DNA of 36,391 bases from Chromera velia (taxonomy: Eukaryota > Sar > Chromeraceae). The notes under the pieces are model-generated. The model made no database searches, was not told where the DNA came from, and was given only the letters and a program-made list of their open reading frames with translations. Shown piece by piece: positions 21,201-31,050 of this stretch (position 1 is the first letter of the stretch; every line of letters starts with the position of its first letter). Location: contig JAHBMJ010005348.1 in the NCBI GenBank assembly GCA_018398765.1, positions 35,001 to 71,391 on the forward strand, written 5' to 3'. The translations under genes and the position numbers were made by a program.

Positions 21201-22105
21201 TCGGCAAGACGATGCGGATCTGCCTCTCCGTGTGTTTCTGCCGGGAAAGGATTTTCCAGGTCGGTCGATCAGTCTGGTGACGGTTTGTCTGTGTGTAAGC
21301 GCAAAAGAAAAACAATAGTGATCAATTCTGTCTTGGGGGAGGCTACTAGTTTGTCTCGAGGGCTCCTTGTTTGTCAATGTGTTTGTCCGTTCTTTTTCTT
21401 GTAGCTCTTTGTTCGTTTGAAAATTCATGGGGCTCGTCCGCTCTTCGTCTTCTTTGCTTTCTCTGCCGCCTTCTTGATTGACCAAGCGGGTGCGTCGATC
21501 ACTGATCTCTCTAGCTGCATATTTAGTGACCATCATTTTCCTGTCTCTTTTCGGCTCCCCTGGTCTTATCTTTAGGACTTTCCGTACTTTCACTCGCTCA
21601 GCTGTCTGCATGCCGGCCTCCCTGCGCGTGCGTATGCTTTCCTTTCTTCAGGATTTGCTGTGACGAGGGCAATCGGCGACACAGTTGGAACAATGCTGGG
21701 CGTCTCGTGCAGTCCGGAAATTTCGTCAGTCGGTTAACCACCTCTCTTTTCTTCTCTCCTTCTCTTTTTGTCTCTCTCTCTCTTCCGCCCCCCTTCCCCC
21801 CCCCCCCCNNNNNNNNNNNNNNNNNNNNNNNNNNNNNNNNNNNNNNNNNNNNNNNNNNNNNNNNNNNNNNNNCCCCCCCCGCGCGCGCGCGTGTGTGTGT
21901 GTGTGTGTGTGTCTGCCTCTGCCCCTCGCTCACATAGAGATGTAGGGGCAGTTGCATGACTTACGTGCATGGGAAGAAGTTGGAGGCCGCACGGCACCTT
22001 GGAATGTACAGCAGAGGCAGCTGTGTGGGTTCGGGAGCATTTTTTGTGCTGGCGAATCCGAATGAAGCGTTAGCGACTTATCTTCACCTAGCTGTTCCGC
22101 CTGTT

Positions 22106-22140
<35 letters not shown>

Positions 22141-22535
22141 ACTCGTATCTTATCTGGGACAGCTTTTCATGTTGCAGCTGCATGTCGAAAGCCATGCAGA
22201 TTTCATACATAGAGAGAGAGGTCTAAGAAAACCTTGATCGATCTATCCCCCTCCCATACATCATCTCCTTCCTCGCCTGCCCCCCCCTTCCCTCCCTATG
22301 CAGATGCGTGGACATTTTAGACGATTCCGTCTGTCTGCTTATCTGCTCGGACGGCGTGTGGGAGTTCATGACGTCTGATGAGGCCTCCAGCTTTCTGATG
22401 AAGGAGTCTGATGGGGGGAGGCCCGAGAAAGTCCAGGAGGCCTGCAAGCAGCTGGCTCAGGAGGCATGGAATAGATGGATCAAGGAAGAGGGGGACATCG
22501 TTGACGACATCACCACCGTCGGAGTCTTTCTCTAG
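18275..22535 (+). CDS. PP2C-family (PPM) Ser/Thr protein phosphatase, eight exons
   Basis: Exons by phase: 18275-18463, 18963-19087, 19424-19595, 19926-20310, 20783-20863, 21191-21259, 21652-21724, 22304-22535. The total is 441 aa, closing on TAG. All PPM motifs are present in order: KPLSPNQDDFSVI (92-104, metal-binding Asp), YAVYDGHGPGGH (118-128), SGCTATVVL (181-189), GHVGDSRAV (275-283), LTKDH (299-303), VTRAIGD (344-350), CSDGVWEF (379-386) and DDITTVGVF (432-440). It should therefore be an active Mg/Mn-dependent phosphatase. The N-terminus MGNCANS has Gly2 and Cys4, suggesting myristoylation and palmitoylation and thus membrane attachment, as in several alveolate PPMs. An 80-residue Gly/Glu/Lys-rich insert (about 194-270) separates the SGCTA and VGDSR strands. 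The last intron (21725-22303) spans the N-gap, and codon S365 is completed across it as TC+A. Confidence 0.92.
21809..21872. other. Assembly gap (64 N)
   Basis: A run of N flanked by poly-C on both sides, then CGCG and GT microsatellite (to about 21912). The gap lies in the last PP2C intron. The reading frame and motif spacing across the intron are correct, so no PP2C coding sequence needs to be missing. The true gap length is unknown. Confidence 0.97.
22109..22138 (+). repeat. TC microsatellite
   Basis: Pure CT repeat in the last PP2C intron. This intron is unusually rich in simple sequence (poly-C, CG, GT, CT). Confidence 0.85.
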
Positions 22536-23320
22536 AGGAAGAAAGCTGGGGAGGGGAAAGAACGGGCTCACGGGCAAGAGACAAGATTGTGAAAACACAA
22601 CAGACAAATAAATATGCATGCATTCATGTGAAAGAAATATTCGAACGGATCGAGGGAGAGAAGAAGGAAAAGAAAGAGGCATACCGTGGATCAATGGATG
22701 GTGACAAAATCGGAAGATGTTCCTTGTTTTCGTTTTTCTCGTCTGCGAGACTCGACGGTATGGATTCCGAAAATGGAATCGGGGAAAGGGAAAACTCATT
22801 TGCCCTCCCTCTCATACAAACGAAGAGCTTGCATAGCGACTCAACCGTTCATGGACCTCGTCTTTCTGTGTGCGCATTTTCTGTGCCTTTCGCTATTTAG
22901 ATGTGAACGGTCTCTGAGTAATTAGTTATTCAATTGAATTGACCGGTTGCATGACAGTGATGGGAAGGAACTCCCTCTCGCTCGCACCTCTTTTGATTCT
23001 GTTGTGGAAGGACGGAAGGAAGGAACCGGATGGGTTCATTCATCTCTTTCCCTGCATCTATGCATGTCTGTCTGTCTGTCTGTCTGCCTTCCTTCCTTCT
23101 TCTTCTGTGAATTCCGCCTTCGATTCCCAGATCAGCGGAGGAGCAAGGTCAAAATCTCGATCCTCGCCCGCGTGCGGGGCACAGGCCAGGCAGACAGGCA
23201 GGCAGAAAGGAAATATGGTGGCACAGAGTCAGCCAGTCAGCCAGCCGAGGTCTGTCTGGTATACTCTTTCTTCCTCTCTCACTGTTCATGGGCACGGATG
23301 AACAGTCGGACTCTCATGTG
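22536..23320. other. 3' flank of PP2C, non-coding
   Basis: Contains AATAAA at 22607 and TGCATGCA at 22615-22622, shortly after the PP2C stop, and a TCTG run near 23065-23085. Frames over 100 aa (for example 22939-23301) cross simple repeats and have no domain. No gene is supported. Confidence 0.5.
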
Positions 23321-23324
23321 TGAC

Positions 23325-23430
23325 TCCTTCACTCACTCACTCACTCACTCACTCACTCACTCATTCATTCATTCATTTATTCATTCATGCATTCATTCAT
23401 TCATTCATTCATTCATTCATTCAATTTTCC
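23325..23430 (+). repeat. Compound ACTC/ATTC tetranucleotide array
   Basis: An ACTC tetranucleotide array changes in place into an ATTC array through a few interrupted units, then ends in unique sequence. The shared register suggests that one array arose from the other by point change followed by expansion. Translated frames (His/Ser/Phe/Ile) are artefacts. Confidence 0.9.
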
Positions 23431-25116
23431 ATTTACGCACGCACTCACTCACCCGTGCAATTATTTAAAACACTCCAGCATTCCTTTCGTTCTCACTCAA
23501 TCATTACCGAAATCTTTTAACTTAAAAACAGGGGTGGTCGAGCGAAGGTCCTTGCTGCATGGCGGTGGCTGGGGACAGCGTTTTTTTTGGAAAAAGAATG
23601 GTTGGGTTTGGAAGTCAAGCAAAGCCCTACACACTGAAGGGTTGATGAGGTGATACTAAATCGTGAGAGCGGGAAGGGGGGCAAGAAACGAGCAGGGAGG
23701 GCATGGGGGGTGGGGCCGGCTGGGGGTAATCCTGAGTACCATGCAGAGTTCGATCGAGACTGTCTCCTAGATCTGTGCGGACGAAGAAACGCGGACACGA
23801 TTAGACAGAGGGAAAAAAAGGAAAGCAGTGGAGAGAGAGAGAAGAGTAGAGAAGAAAGAGAAGTGCGACCATTTAATTCTTTAGCTCTGCTTATTCTAGC
23901 CAGCCTTCTCTCAGATTCATGGTTCCCCTTTCTCTTCCGCTGGCTAACCTCGCTCAGAATGCAATCAGATGATGGGGAACCTCGTACAACCCATGCACCC
24001 TTGATCGATCGATTGGTCAACTCTATCTGGTTCGCATGGGAGACGGTGAAATCAAAAACATGGGATGGGGGAAAGAGAACATCTGGCATCATGCAAGGGC
24101 CAAAGAGAGTTTACCAATCATTGTGACCCGAAGAGGGGGGTCTATTCTTTAGGCACAGGCATGTACTACCGGAGACTGAAAATTCAATGGAGGGTGCTGA
24201 ACCCTAGGCTGAACCAAGGGGCGAAGGGAAGTGGCCGAAAAGCACAGGGTCGAAGACTCCAAGTTTTGTCTCAGCTCTTTAGTAAACTGATTATAATTCA
24301 CATAGATTGGTCCTCCATTTGGTCTAACTTTCAGAATGCATACAATTTATGGTGCCAATTAATGTGGATTGAAACCTAGTAAAATCTAGAAATGTTTGCT
24401 GCAGTTTGCACATTTCTTCTTCAAAAATTGAGAGAAGAAATGCTTATTCTTACTTATGAAATTATGGAAATCTAAGTTCAAATCTTATGGGAAATGTATG
24501 GAAATGTTATTGAAGCCGAGGAGCCCCTACTTATAGGCTCTGGCTAGCTCTGGCTAACCATCATGATGGGGCATTACATACAATATTTGTTTGTGAAACG
24601 TTCTAACTTAGGTAGAGAAGGGTAGAAAAGGGATAGAATATGCTCAAATGAGCTTAGCTAAACAATCTGCCAAGAGCTTCATTCTAGCCAGAGGTTGGAA
24701 ATCCAATACAAATACAATTTGTCAAAATTTATTAATTACTTCAATTTACTTGTATTCGGTATGAATTAGGATAAATACATTATGCATGAAGCTTGCAGAG
24801 CGTGGTTGCACTGGGTCGTACACAGAGTATGACGTACGCGAGGACGTACGCAGTCAGCTTAGACTCAGCTGACTTCCCTGAACCTAACTACCACTTAAAA
24901 GTTCAAGCCGCATTTTTGGATAAGCTTGAAAGTCCACGCCCCAGGCGTGGATCATTTATGGTGTCTTAAAAGCCAAAACCATATATCTGGACGGTGTCTT
25001 GACTGTGTATGCCGCAAGTGTAGACGGTCTCTTGAAAAATGATGCCGCAGAGAGAGATTATCTTAATTATATGTTTTTAAGTGACACTTAGGTTCAGAGA
25101 GGTTACTCAGCTAGGC
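23431..25116. other. Gene-free intergenic DNA before the LTR element
   Basis: GC-balanced to about 24250, then AT-rich. A 191-aa minus frame (23517-24092) has no domain and is rich in Ser/Arg/Leu; I do not call it. Near 24933-24950 a short hairpin (CCACGCC...GGCGTGG) occurs. Near 24985-25055 a TATGCCGCAAG/GATGCCGCAGAG unit is repeated. The last five bases (25112-25116, TAGGC) are the left target-site duplication of the LTR element. Confidence 0.5.
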
Positions 25117-25397
25117 TGTAGGCCGGCCACGAGCGGCGGGCAGGCGATGGGCCCACGGAATGGCGGCGCCGCAAGGCATTGCAAAACAAGCCGTGATGCA
25201 CGCAGACTTCAATAAATGTGGTACGACGCAGAACGAACTGAAGTGATATCGATCGGCCTGTCTGCTCGAAATGCAGCGATTGACTGTGCTGGTCGACGGA
25301 ACGTTGTATAAACTCTTCTAGGTCAAACTCTTACCCTCCTTCTCTAAAGGGTGTACACGGATAACGCCTGAACCTACTAGCCCGTACCTAGCTAACA
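25117..25397 (+). repeat. 5' LTR
   Basis: 281 bases, TGTAGG...CTAACA. Contains AATAAA at 25211 and TATAAA at about 25304 (TATGAA in the other LTR). It differs from the 3' LTR at about 20 sites, of which only one is a transversion, with no indels. Confidence 0.9.
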
Positions 25398-25400
25398 GTG

Positions 25401-25418
25401 TGGTAGAGCAGAGCAGGT
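25401..25418 (+). other. Putative primer-binding site
   Basis: TGGTAGAGCAGAGCAGG begins three bases after the 5' LTR. TGG is the complement of the tRNA CCA end, and TAGAGCAG would pair with an acceptor stem reading CTGCTCTA. The tRNA itself is not in the window, so the assignment rests on position and on resemblance to initiator-Met sites. Confidence 0.55.
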
Positions 25419-25589
25419 TTCGACCAGGTTGACTAAATTGTTCGCTGAGTGCAGCTCTGAGGTATCGCAGCCTCACTGCTCCGGACTCGTGAACCCAGAA
25501 GTCAGATTGATGAAGCGTTGCATATTTCTGCGAGTGCACATCGCTCTTCATTCTCTGAGAAATCAGTTACTGTAGTTTGAAACCTGTAA

Positions 25590-26084
25590 GTTTCCTGCGA
25601 GGAAATAGATGGATTCAGTCTGGTGTCAGCGTTGGAGAAAGTGTCGATATTGTTGGAGCGGGCTGAGAGATTGAAGCAGAATACATTTCTTGAAATCGCC
25701 CGCCATCTACAAGAAGCATTCTCTGAGATGAGAGAGATTGCTCAAGGTATTCTGGAGGTGATTTGTATGGACGATGTGAAGACTGCATCGACTGCCGCCA
25801 GGAGGGAGGCCAACGTGTCTGTTGCAGCTGTTCAGACGTCTCAGGTGCAGAGAAAAAGAACCAGAAGGAGTCGTCACATGACGGCAGCTGCGTAGGGAAA
25901 GGAGATGTTTGCTCTGCATATAGCAACGCCGATGGCTGAGGTGGTATACATTATGAAAGAGAGCATTCAGGAGTATGGAGTTCCTCAGAAGCCGTGTCAT
26001 ATTCAAACTGCACGAAGGACGTGCATTCCACTCTCGAGAACCAAGTCTTCTGTGGAAATGTCTCCGCTCGTTACTTCTTCATGA
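25590..26084 (+). pseudogene. Broken open frame in the LTR element (possible gag remnant)
   Basis: An open frame without an upstream ATG encodes a helical, coiled-coil-like stretch (LLERAERLKQNTFLEIARHL, then Arg/Lys-rich RKRTRRSR). It is interrupted by TAG at 25893-25895 and remains open in the same frame to TGA at 26082-26084. The helical-plus-basic composition would suit a capsid/nucleocapsid-like protein, but no zinc knuckle or other gag motif is visible. I do not assign a function. Confidence 0.35.
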
Positions 26085-26316
26085 CTGGAAGCAGACAGAT
26101 TTATTCTGAAGGTATGTGTCTGTGACGTCCAGTCAGGAGGGTGAAAGGGATGAAGGAAATGAGAGGCAACGAAGTGCAAAGACCCCAAAAGAGGTACTTG
26201 GGACTGAAGTGTTGTTACCAGGTCCTTCACAGTCTGAAAGAGGCTCTGTGTGCCACTCCAAGTACCCAAGTGCGAAGAAGAAAGAGAGTGTGAAAAAATG
26301 AGACGATAGGGTGCTA

Positions 26317-26658
26317 ATGCAGGTGCCCGACCCAGTGAAAAAGATTGATTGTTCTCCTCAGGCTGGAAAGGCGGTATCGTCTTCTGAATCAGGGTTGTTT
26401 GGCGATGGAACGCCAAGATTTGCTGATGTGTGGGGTCCTATGGTATATATTGGAGGAATGTGGAGAGAGGATATAAAGAGGTTGAATGAGATAGCGGAGA
26501 GAGAACTAGAGAGGGAAAAGCTCGCCTATCAGGAACGTGAAGGCAGAGCCGAGAGGGCACGAGTGCGAAGACAGAGGAAGAAGGAGAGACGCAAAGAACG
26601 CTTGCAGGAGCGTGAATGGCGAGAAGCAGATGCGAGACGAATGCTCAAAATGGATTAG
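26317..26658 (+). CDS. Charged helical protein in the LTR element
   Basis: A 113-aa frame from ATG to TAG. Its C-terminal half is almost all Glu/Arg/Lys/Ala (ELEREKLAYQEREGRAERAR and onward), a strong single-helix or coiled-coil composition. The N-terminal half includes GPMVYIGGMWREDIKRLNEIA. The same frame is open upstream from about 26116 to a TGA at 26299-26301. No family was recognised. It may be a remnant of the element's structural protein or a spliced product. Confidence 0.35.
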   Translation: MQVPDPVKKIDCSPQAGKAVSSSESGLFGDGTPRFADVWGPMVYIGGMWREDIKRLNEIAERELEREKLAYQEREGRAERARVRRQRKKERRKERLQEREWREADARRMLKMD

Positions 26659-28046
26659 TTCTGGCGACTAACATGTGTTGAACTTCGGTCAAATCGTTTG
26701 GTATGTGTGTTATTTTTTTGTATGATCGTATCGGATGTGTCGATTTTGTTGGAGAAAATTTTGAGGGGGTGAGTGAGGAATTGGGCCATAGATGGAAAGG
26801 AATGAATGAGCTCCGAGTCATCCTGGGGAGTAACTTGCTGCAGATAGAGAGAATGCGCACTGCCAGCAAGTGGAGAGAACAATTCAAGTGACACGGAAGG
26901 AAGAGAAGGAAAAGGGCTTTATAGGAAGAAGGAGAAGAGCACAGCAGATCTCGAGTCTGACTCGTTGATGTCAATCTTGTGTCGATTTCTTTCAGAGATC
27001 AGGTATGCACGCTTTGTTTGGAGTGATTGATCTATGCATGACTTTCACTCTGCTGTGCTGACAGAAGGAGTTACACACACAGATGTAGAGACCAAGTGTA
27101 CTAGCCTCAGTCACCAGAAAGAGCACCGTTGGCGACTGTATTGAGCTCCCGTACGGTCGTGCGCACTCTTGGTTGCCCAGATCGACTCCAAAGTGCATTA
27201 CCAGTCGATTGCAGTGGGGTTGCGCCCTACATATACAATAATACACAATGGGGATGGAAAGTTTATGACACCAATGTCCCAGTCATCCAGTTGCCTGAGG
27301 TCGCGCCTCAGTATGTCAAAAACTGAAGGAGAAGACAGGGAGACTCGGAGTGCAGCTGTGAGAGTAGGTAGATAAGAGGTGCTATGAGGTGTGTGAGAGA
27401 AAGAGTGTGTGGGAAGAGAAAGGAAGTGTGTGCATGTATTGAGGTTACCTGTGGTTTATACTTGTGACTGTATCTCTTTGCATTCTAACTGTCTTTCGTC
27501 TCTGTTCAGGCAAAGAATGGGGACTAAGGTGGTTGGGAAGGAAAGAGAGAAAAAGAAAGGAGAGAAAGAAAAGAAGGAGAATGAAGGTGTTGTCTGAGGT
27601 GTTAAATACATTGATTGATTTAATAGTATGGATTGCTTGATCGAAGTAATGAAAGGATGATTCATGATAGTGATATGAAATGTGGAAGGAAGAAAAAGGA
27701 AAGCTTGGAACCGAGCGTGGACGTCGGTCTTCGCCGGTGTGCAGATGTGAGCCTGACAGTGTTACACTCACTGATCGATGATTTATGGGTGTGTGCACAT
27801 GCAGGTCGACTGCTAGCCACGGTGACAAGGTTGGTGGTCCGTTAACCTGTGCTGTGCTGTCGCATTGTTAACCACAGTGCTGTATATATGTATGTTCATA
27901 CCTAGTTTGTGTGTTCAGGTTGTACATGCAGATGGTGGAGCTGTGTGTCACGGTGTGTCAGAGTATATCAGAGTTGCTGTGGGTGAAAAATCTCTGAATG
28001 AAAGGTAGGAGCCGAGCGTGGTCGTTGGCCTTGAGTAGCGGGCAAG

Positions 28047-28327
28047 TGTAGGCCGGCCACGAGTGGCGGGCAGGCGACGGGTCCGCAGAGTGGTGGCGCC
28101 GCAAGGCATTGCAAGATAATCCGTGACGCACGTGGACTTCAATAAATGTGGCATGACGCAGAACGAACTGAAGTGACATCGATCGGCCTGTCTGCTCGAA
28201 ATGCAGCGATTGACTGTGCTGGTCGACGGAACGTTGTATGAACTCTTCTAGGTCAAACTCTTACCCTCCTTCTCTAAAGGGTGTACACGGATAATGCCTG
28301 AACTTACTAGTCCGTACCTAGCTAACA
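28047..28327 (+). repeat. 3' LTR
   Basis: 281 bases, the same ends as the left LTR (TGTAGG and CTAACA), about 93% identical by eye. It is followed by the TAGGC target duplication. AATAAA lies at 28141. Confidence 0.9.
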
Positions 28328-28332
28328 TAGGC

Positions 28333-28831
28333 AATGCTAGGTAGTGCTAGGCAGTCAGAGAAAGAGAATAAAGAAAAAAACATCGCCCATCACTGTGATC
28401 ACAGACGACGTCGGGTCACTATATGGTGGGCGCTTTGGTCCTTTGGACATAAGTTTAGTAAAGTTCGGTTCCTAGTTCGGCTCAGTTCGGCATGCACGGG
28501 ACGCCATCGGGCCATGCAATGGCATGCATGCACCCCTGGCCCCCGCTCCCCCGCCCCCCGCGCCGCCCCGCGATATTCAGCTAGGGTATATGCATGTCGG
28601 GCCAGTGTGACTCTGACAGAATGATCTCAGAATGACTCAGATTGATCGGCCACTCAGTGGCCTCTTCTGAGAGTCTTCTAAGGCGCATCACTTCTCCACA
28701 CATTTTGTCATGCAATACGGAAAATCGCACGTGAATTGAAAACTGCAGCCCCTTGTCTTCTGCTGTCTGCCTGCACCCATATTGTCTGTTTTTGTTAACG
28801 CTCATCTTCTGTCGTCTCTGCTATTCCCCCT
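28333..28831. promoter_or_regulatory. 5' flank of the TRPML-like gene
   Basis: 499 bases between the LTR element and the TRPML start. It contains GTTCGG repeats near 28460-28490, a C-rich patch (28535-28570) and TGCATGCA at 28525-28532, 300 bases before the ATG. The retroelement insertion ends only about 500 bases upstream of the ATG and could influence this promoter. Confidence 0.45.
28525..28532. promoter_or_regulatory. TGCATGCA octamer
   Basis: Palindromic octamer 300 bases upstream of the TRPML-like ATG, similar in placement to those before the EGF and 138-aa genes. Confidence 0.35.
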
Positions 28832-31012
28832 ATGTGCTTCCGGTGGCTGTGTCCACGGCGGGCGTTCCAGCCCATGCCCCTGACCGACCAACTGTTCATG
28901 GACCCATTCGAGAAGTGGCGCGTATACGGTGAGTGGCAGAATGCTTTGTGTGGAGGTCAGATGATGCGTTTGTCTTTCTTCAGGTCAAATTCTGAAGCCT
29001 TTTTGTTTTTCATTTGCAGGAAAATTCCCATGGAAGCTGGCCGTGCACATCTCTCTGGCTGTCCTGACTCTGGTCGAAGTGATGACATTCGCTGTACAGG
29101 AGGCGGGACATGCGAGGAGCAGTCTGATGCACTTCTATCAAATATTTCTGGGGCATGGGACGACAGGAGACTACGGCACCCGAAGGTCAGACAGTCCCCT
29201 GATCACACGCCGTCTCCTCTCTGTATCGGTATGATATGACCCCCCCCTCCCTCCTTCTTCTGCAGTTACACCGTCTCTGATGTGTCTGACCTTCGTGGCT
29301 CTATTGACCGTATGACTAGCAACTTCTTCCACATCAACCAGATCTCTATCGACAAGTACACCTACCAGGCAGACCTCCTCAGGTTCACCGTCTCCTGGAG
29401 TAACGGGACGGACTCCCAATTTGAGATCGACGAAGGGTATCAGAAGGACGCGAGGTGAGCAAGCGGAACCAGTTTTGATGCAAAGAAGACGAGTTCGACA
29501 AAAGGGTAGAGAGGAAAGGTTAATGACAAGGACAAAGACACAAAGGCTCATAGGCAGACTGAACCAAAAACCGACGAATGCTAGGAACCGCACGGATACG
29601 GACTGAGAGCCCCTCTGGATCTATCTGCATGAGTGGTTTGTGGTGTCAATCAATGTGCGCACCCAGTGCACGCTTCTAGAGGCCCTCTCTGGGTGTATGC
29701 TCTGCCTGCATGTGCTCGTTTGTGCTTTCACCCATGCCGAAGAAGGCAAAGGGAACGGAAGCACCCGACCGTCTTTTCCTTCCATTCCATGGGGGTGTTG
29801 CCGTGTGGTGTCGTGAGAAAAAAGAAGGATGGGCAGCGGACGAATGCCCAAGTCAAGTTAGCAAGAATCATCGAGCGTTCTGTCCATCCTTTTCTATAGA
29901 AAGAGAAATCGTGCAGGGAGGTTTGGAAGTGAAGCCGGAAATCTTGAGAGAAAACTCCGAGGATAAATTGTGAACACGAGGCTGAGAGGCGAATTGGACG
30001 TGTGTGTGTTCGGAGCAATTTGGAAGAAATGCGACGAGAGAGGGGTCAAGCTTACCTCCGTGGTTGGCTCTCACGGTCACGCGAACAAAGCAGAATTGAC
30101 TCCAAAAAGAATACGGAGTTTCAATTCACTCATGGATGTATTTTGCGCATTTATTTACCGCTGTATGCGGCATGCAGGTACGACTACCTTCGTGATCATG
30201 CGAGGGATGTGAAATACATGCGCATGCACATGGGTCTCACGGAGGTATTTGCTGGGCCTCTTTGGGTCTCCTGCTTCGACTGGCGGGTCCTCCCGACTTT
30301 CGACTTTGAGGCAGCCGGGCTCCTCGATGTACGTCGGGAGGGATTCAGGCGAAAAGATTAGACAGACAAATTTATGGAAAGAAAAATTCCATGTGATAGT
30401 GTGTGTGCATCCCGTTGGCTCCTTTTCTCTCCATTTCTCTCTTTTGGGTATTTTCATGTCGTCCTGTCTCTATCCGTCCGTGCCTTTCTGTCGCTCTGCC
30501 TGTACATCGTCGTTTGTGCTCGTGCACGTGACTCATTGCATGGTTCATTGCTTGATAGGCGTATCGGATTCAGGACAGCCTGTGCACTAAGTTGAATCCC
30601 TCCAGCCTGGTGGCCCCTCTCTGTAATGCTCCCTTCTTGTGGACATTCACAGACACCCCCCCCTTTCTGGTCCCCCCTGCTTCACGTGTATGCACGCAGA
30701 TCAGCCTGAATTGGCATATCATCGAGTGCTCCCCCCCGGAGTCTGCCGGGGCCTCTAGGTGGAGGGGGCCCTTTGTGGCCCTCCACAGCGCCGTGCTCCT
30801 TCTGGCAGCGGCCTCCCTGGTGCTCTCTCTGAAGTCAATCAGGGAGTCTGTCGTCGTGCTCAGCAGAGTGCGGCAAGCAGTGACCAGTCCCCAGAGGTCG
30901 GTTCCTTCCTTTCTTCCTTCAGTCCGTCGGTCGGTCGGAGGGGTTTCTTTGAACTCTGCATGCAGGCAACCTTGCGCTCTCTCTCCCTCTCTTTGCGTGT
31001 GTACCTGTGTCA

Positions 31013-31050
<38 letters not shown>

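Larger units (their letters stand above)
25117..28327 (+). mobile_element. LTR retroelement, apparently non-autonomous (3.2 kb)
   Basis: Two direct 281-base repeats (25117-25397, 28047-28327) start TG and end CA and are flanked by a 5-bp target duplication TAGGC (25112-25116 and 28328-28332). Three bases inside the left LTR is TGGTAGAGCAGAGC (25401), a plausible primer-binding site for the 3' end of an initiator-Met-like tRNA. This sets the orientation as plus. The polypurine tract before the right LTR is weak (GAGTAGCGGGCAAG). The 2.65-kb interior has only short, broken frames. I see no reverse transcriptase, RNase H, integrase or protease motif. It is best described as a non-autonomous LARD/TRIM-like element or a decayed LTR element. 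Confidence 0.87.

Noticed and set aside
23517-24092. Minus-strand frame of 191 aa
   Set aside because: No recognisable domain, no support for its start and biased composition; kept only as non-coding.
25401-25430. tRNA gene fragment (GAGCAGG, then GGTTTCGACC)
   Set aside because: No cloverleaf can be drawn; its position beside the LTR fits a primer-binding site better.
28047-28327. Reverse orientation of the LTR element, because AATAAA precedes TATAAA in the LTR
   Set aside because: The primer-binding-like TGG site lies only inside the left LTR in plus orientation, and the inner edge of the right LTR has no such site on the minus strand.
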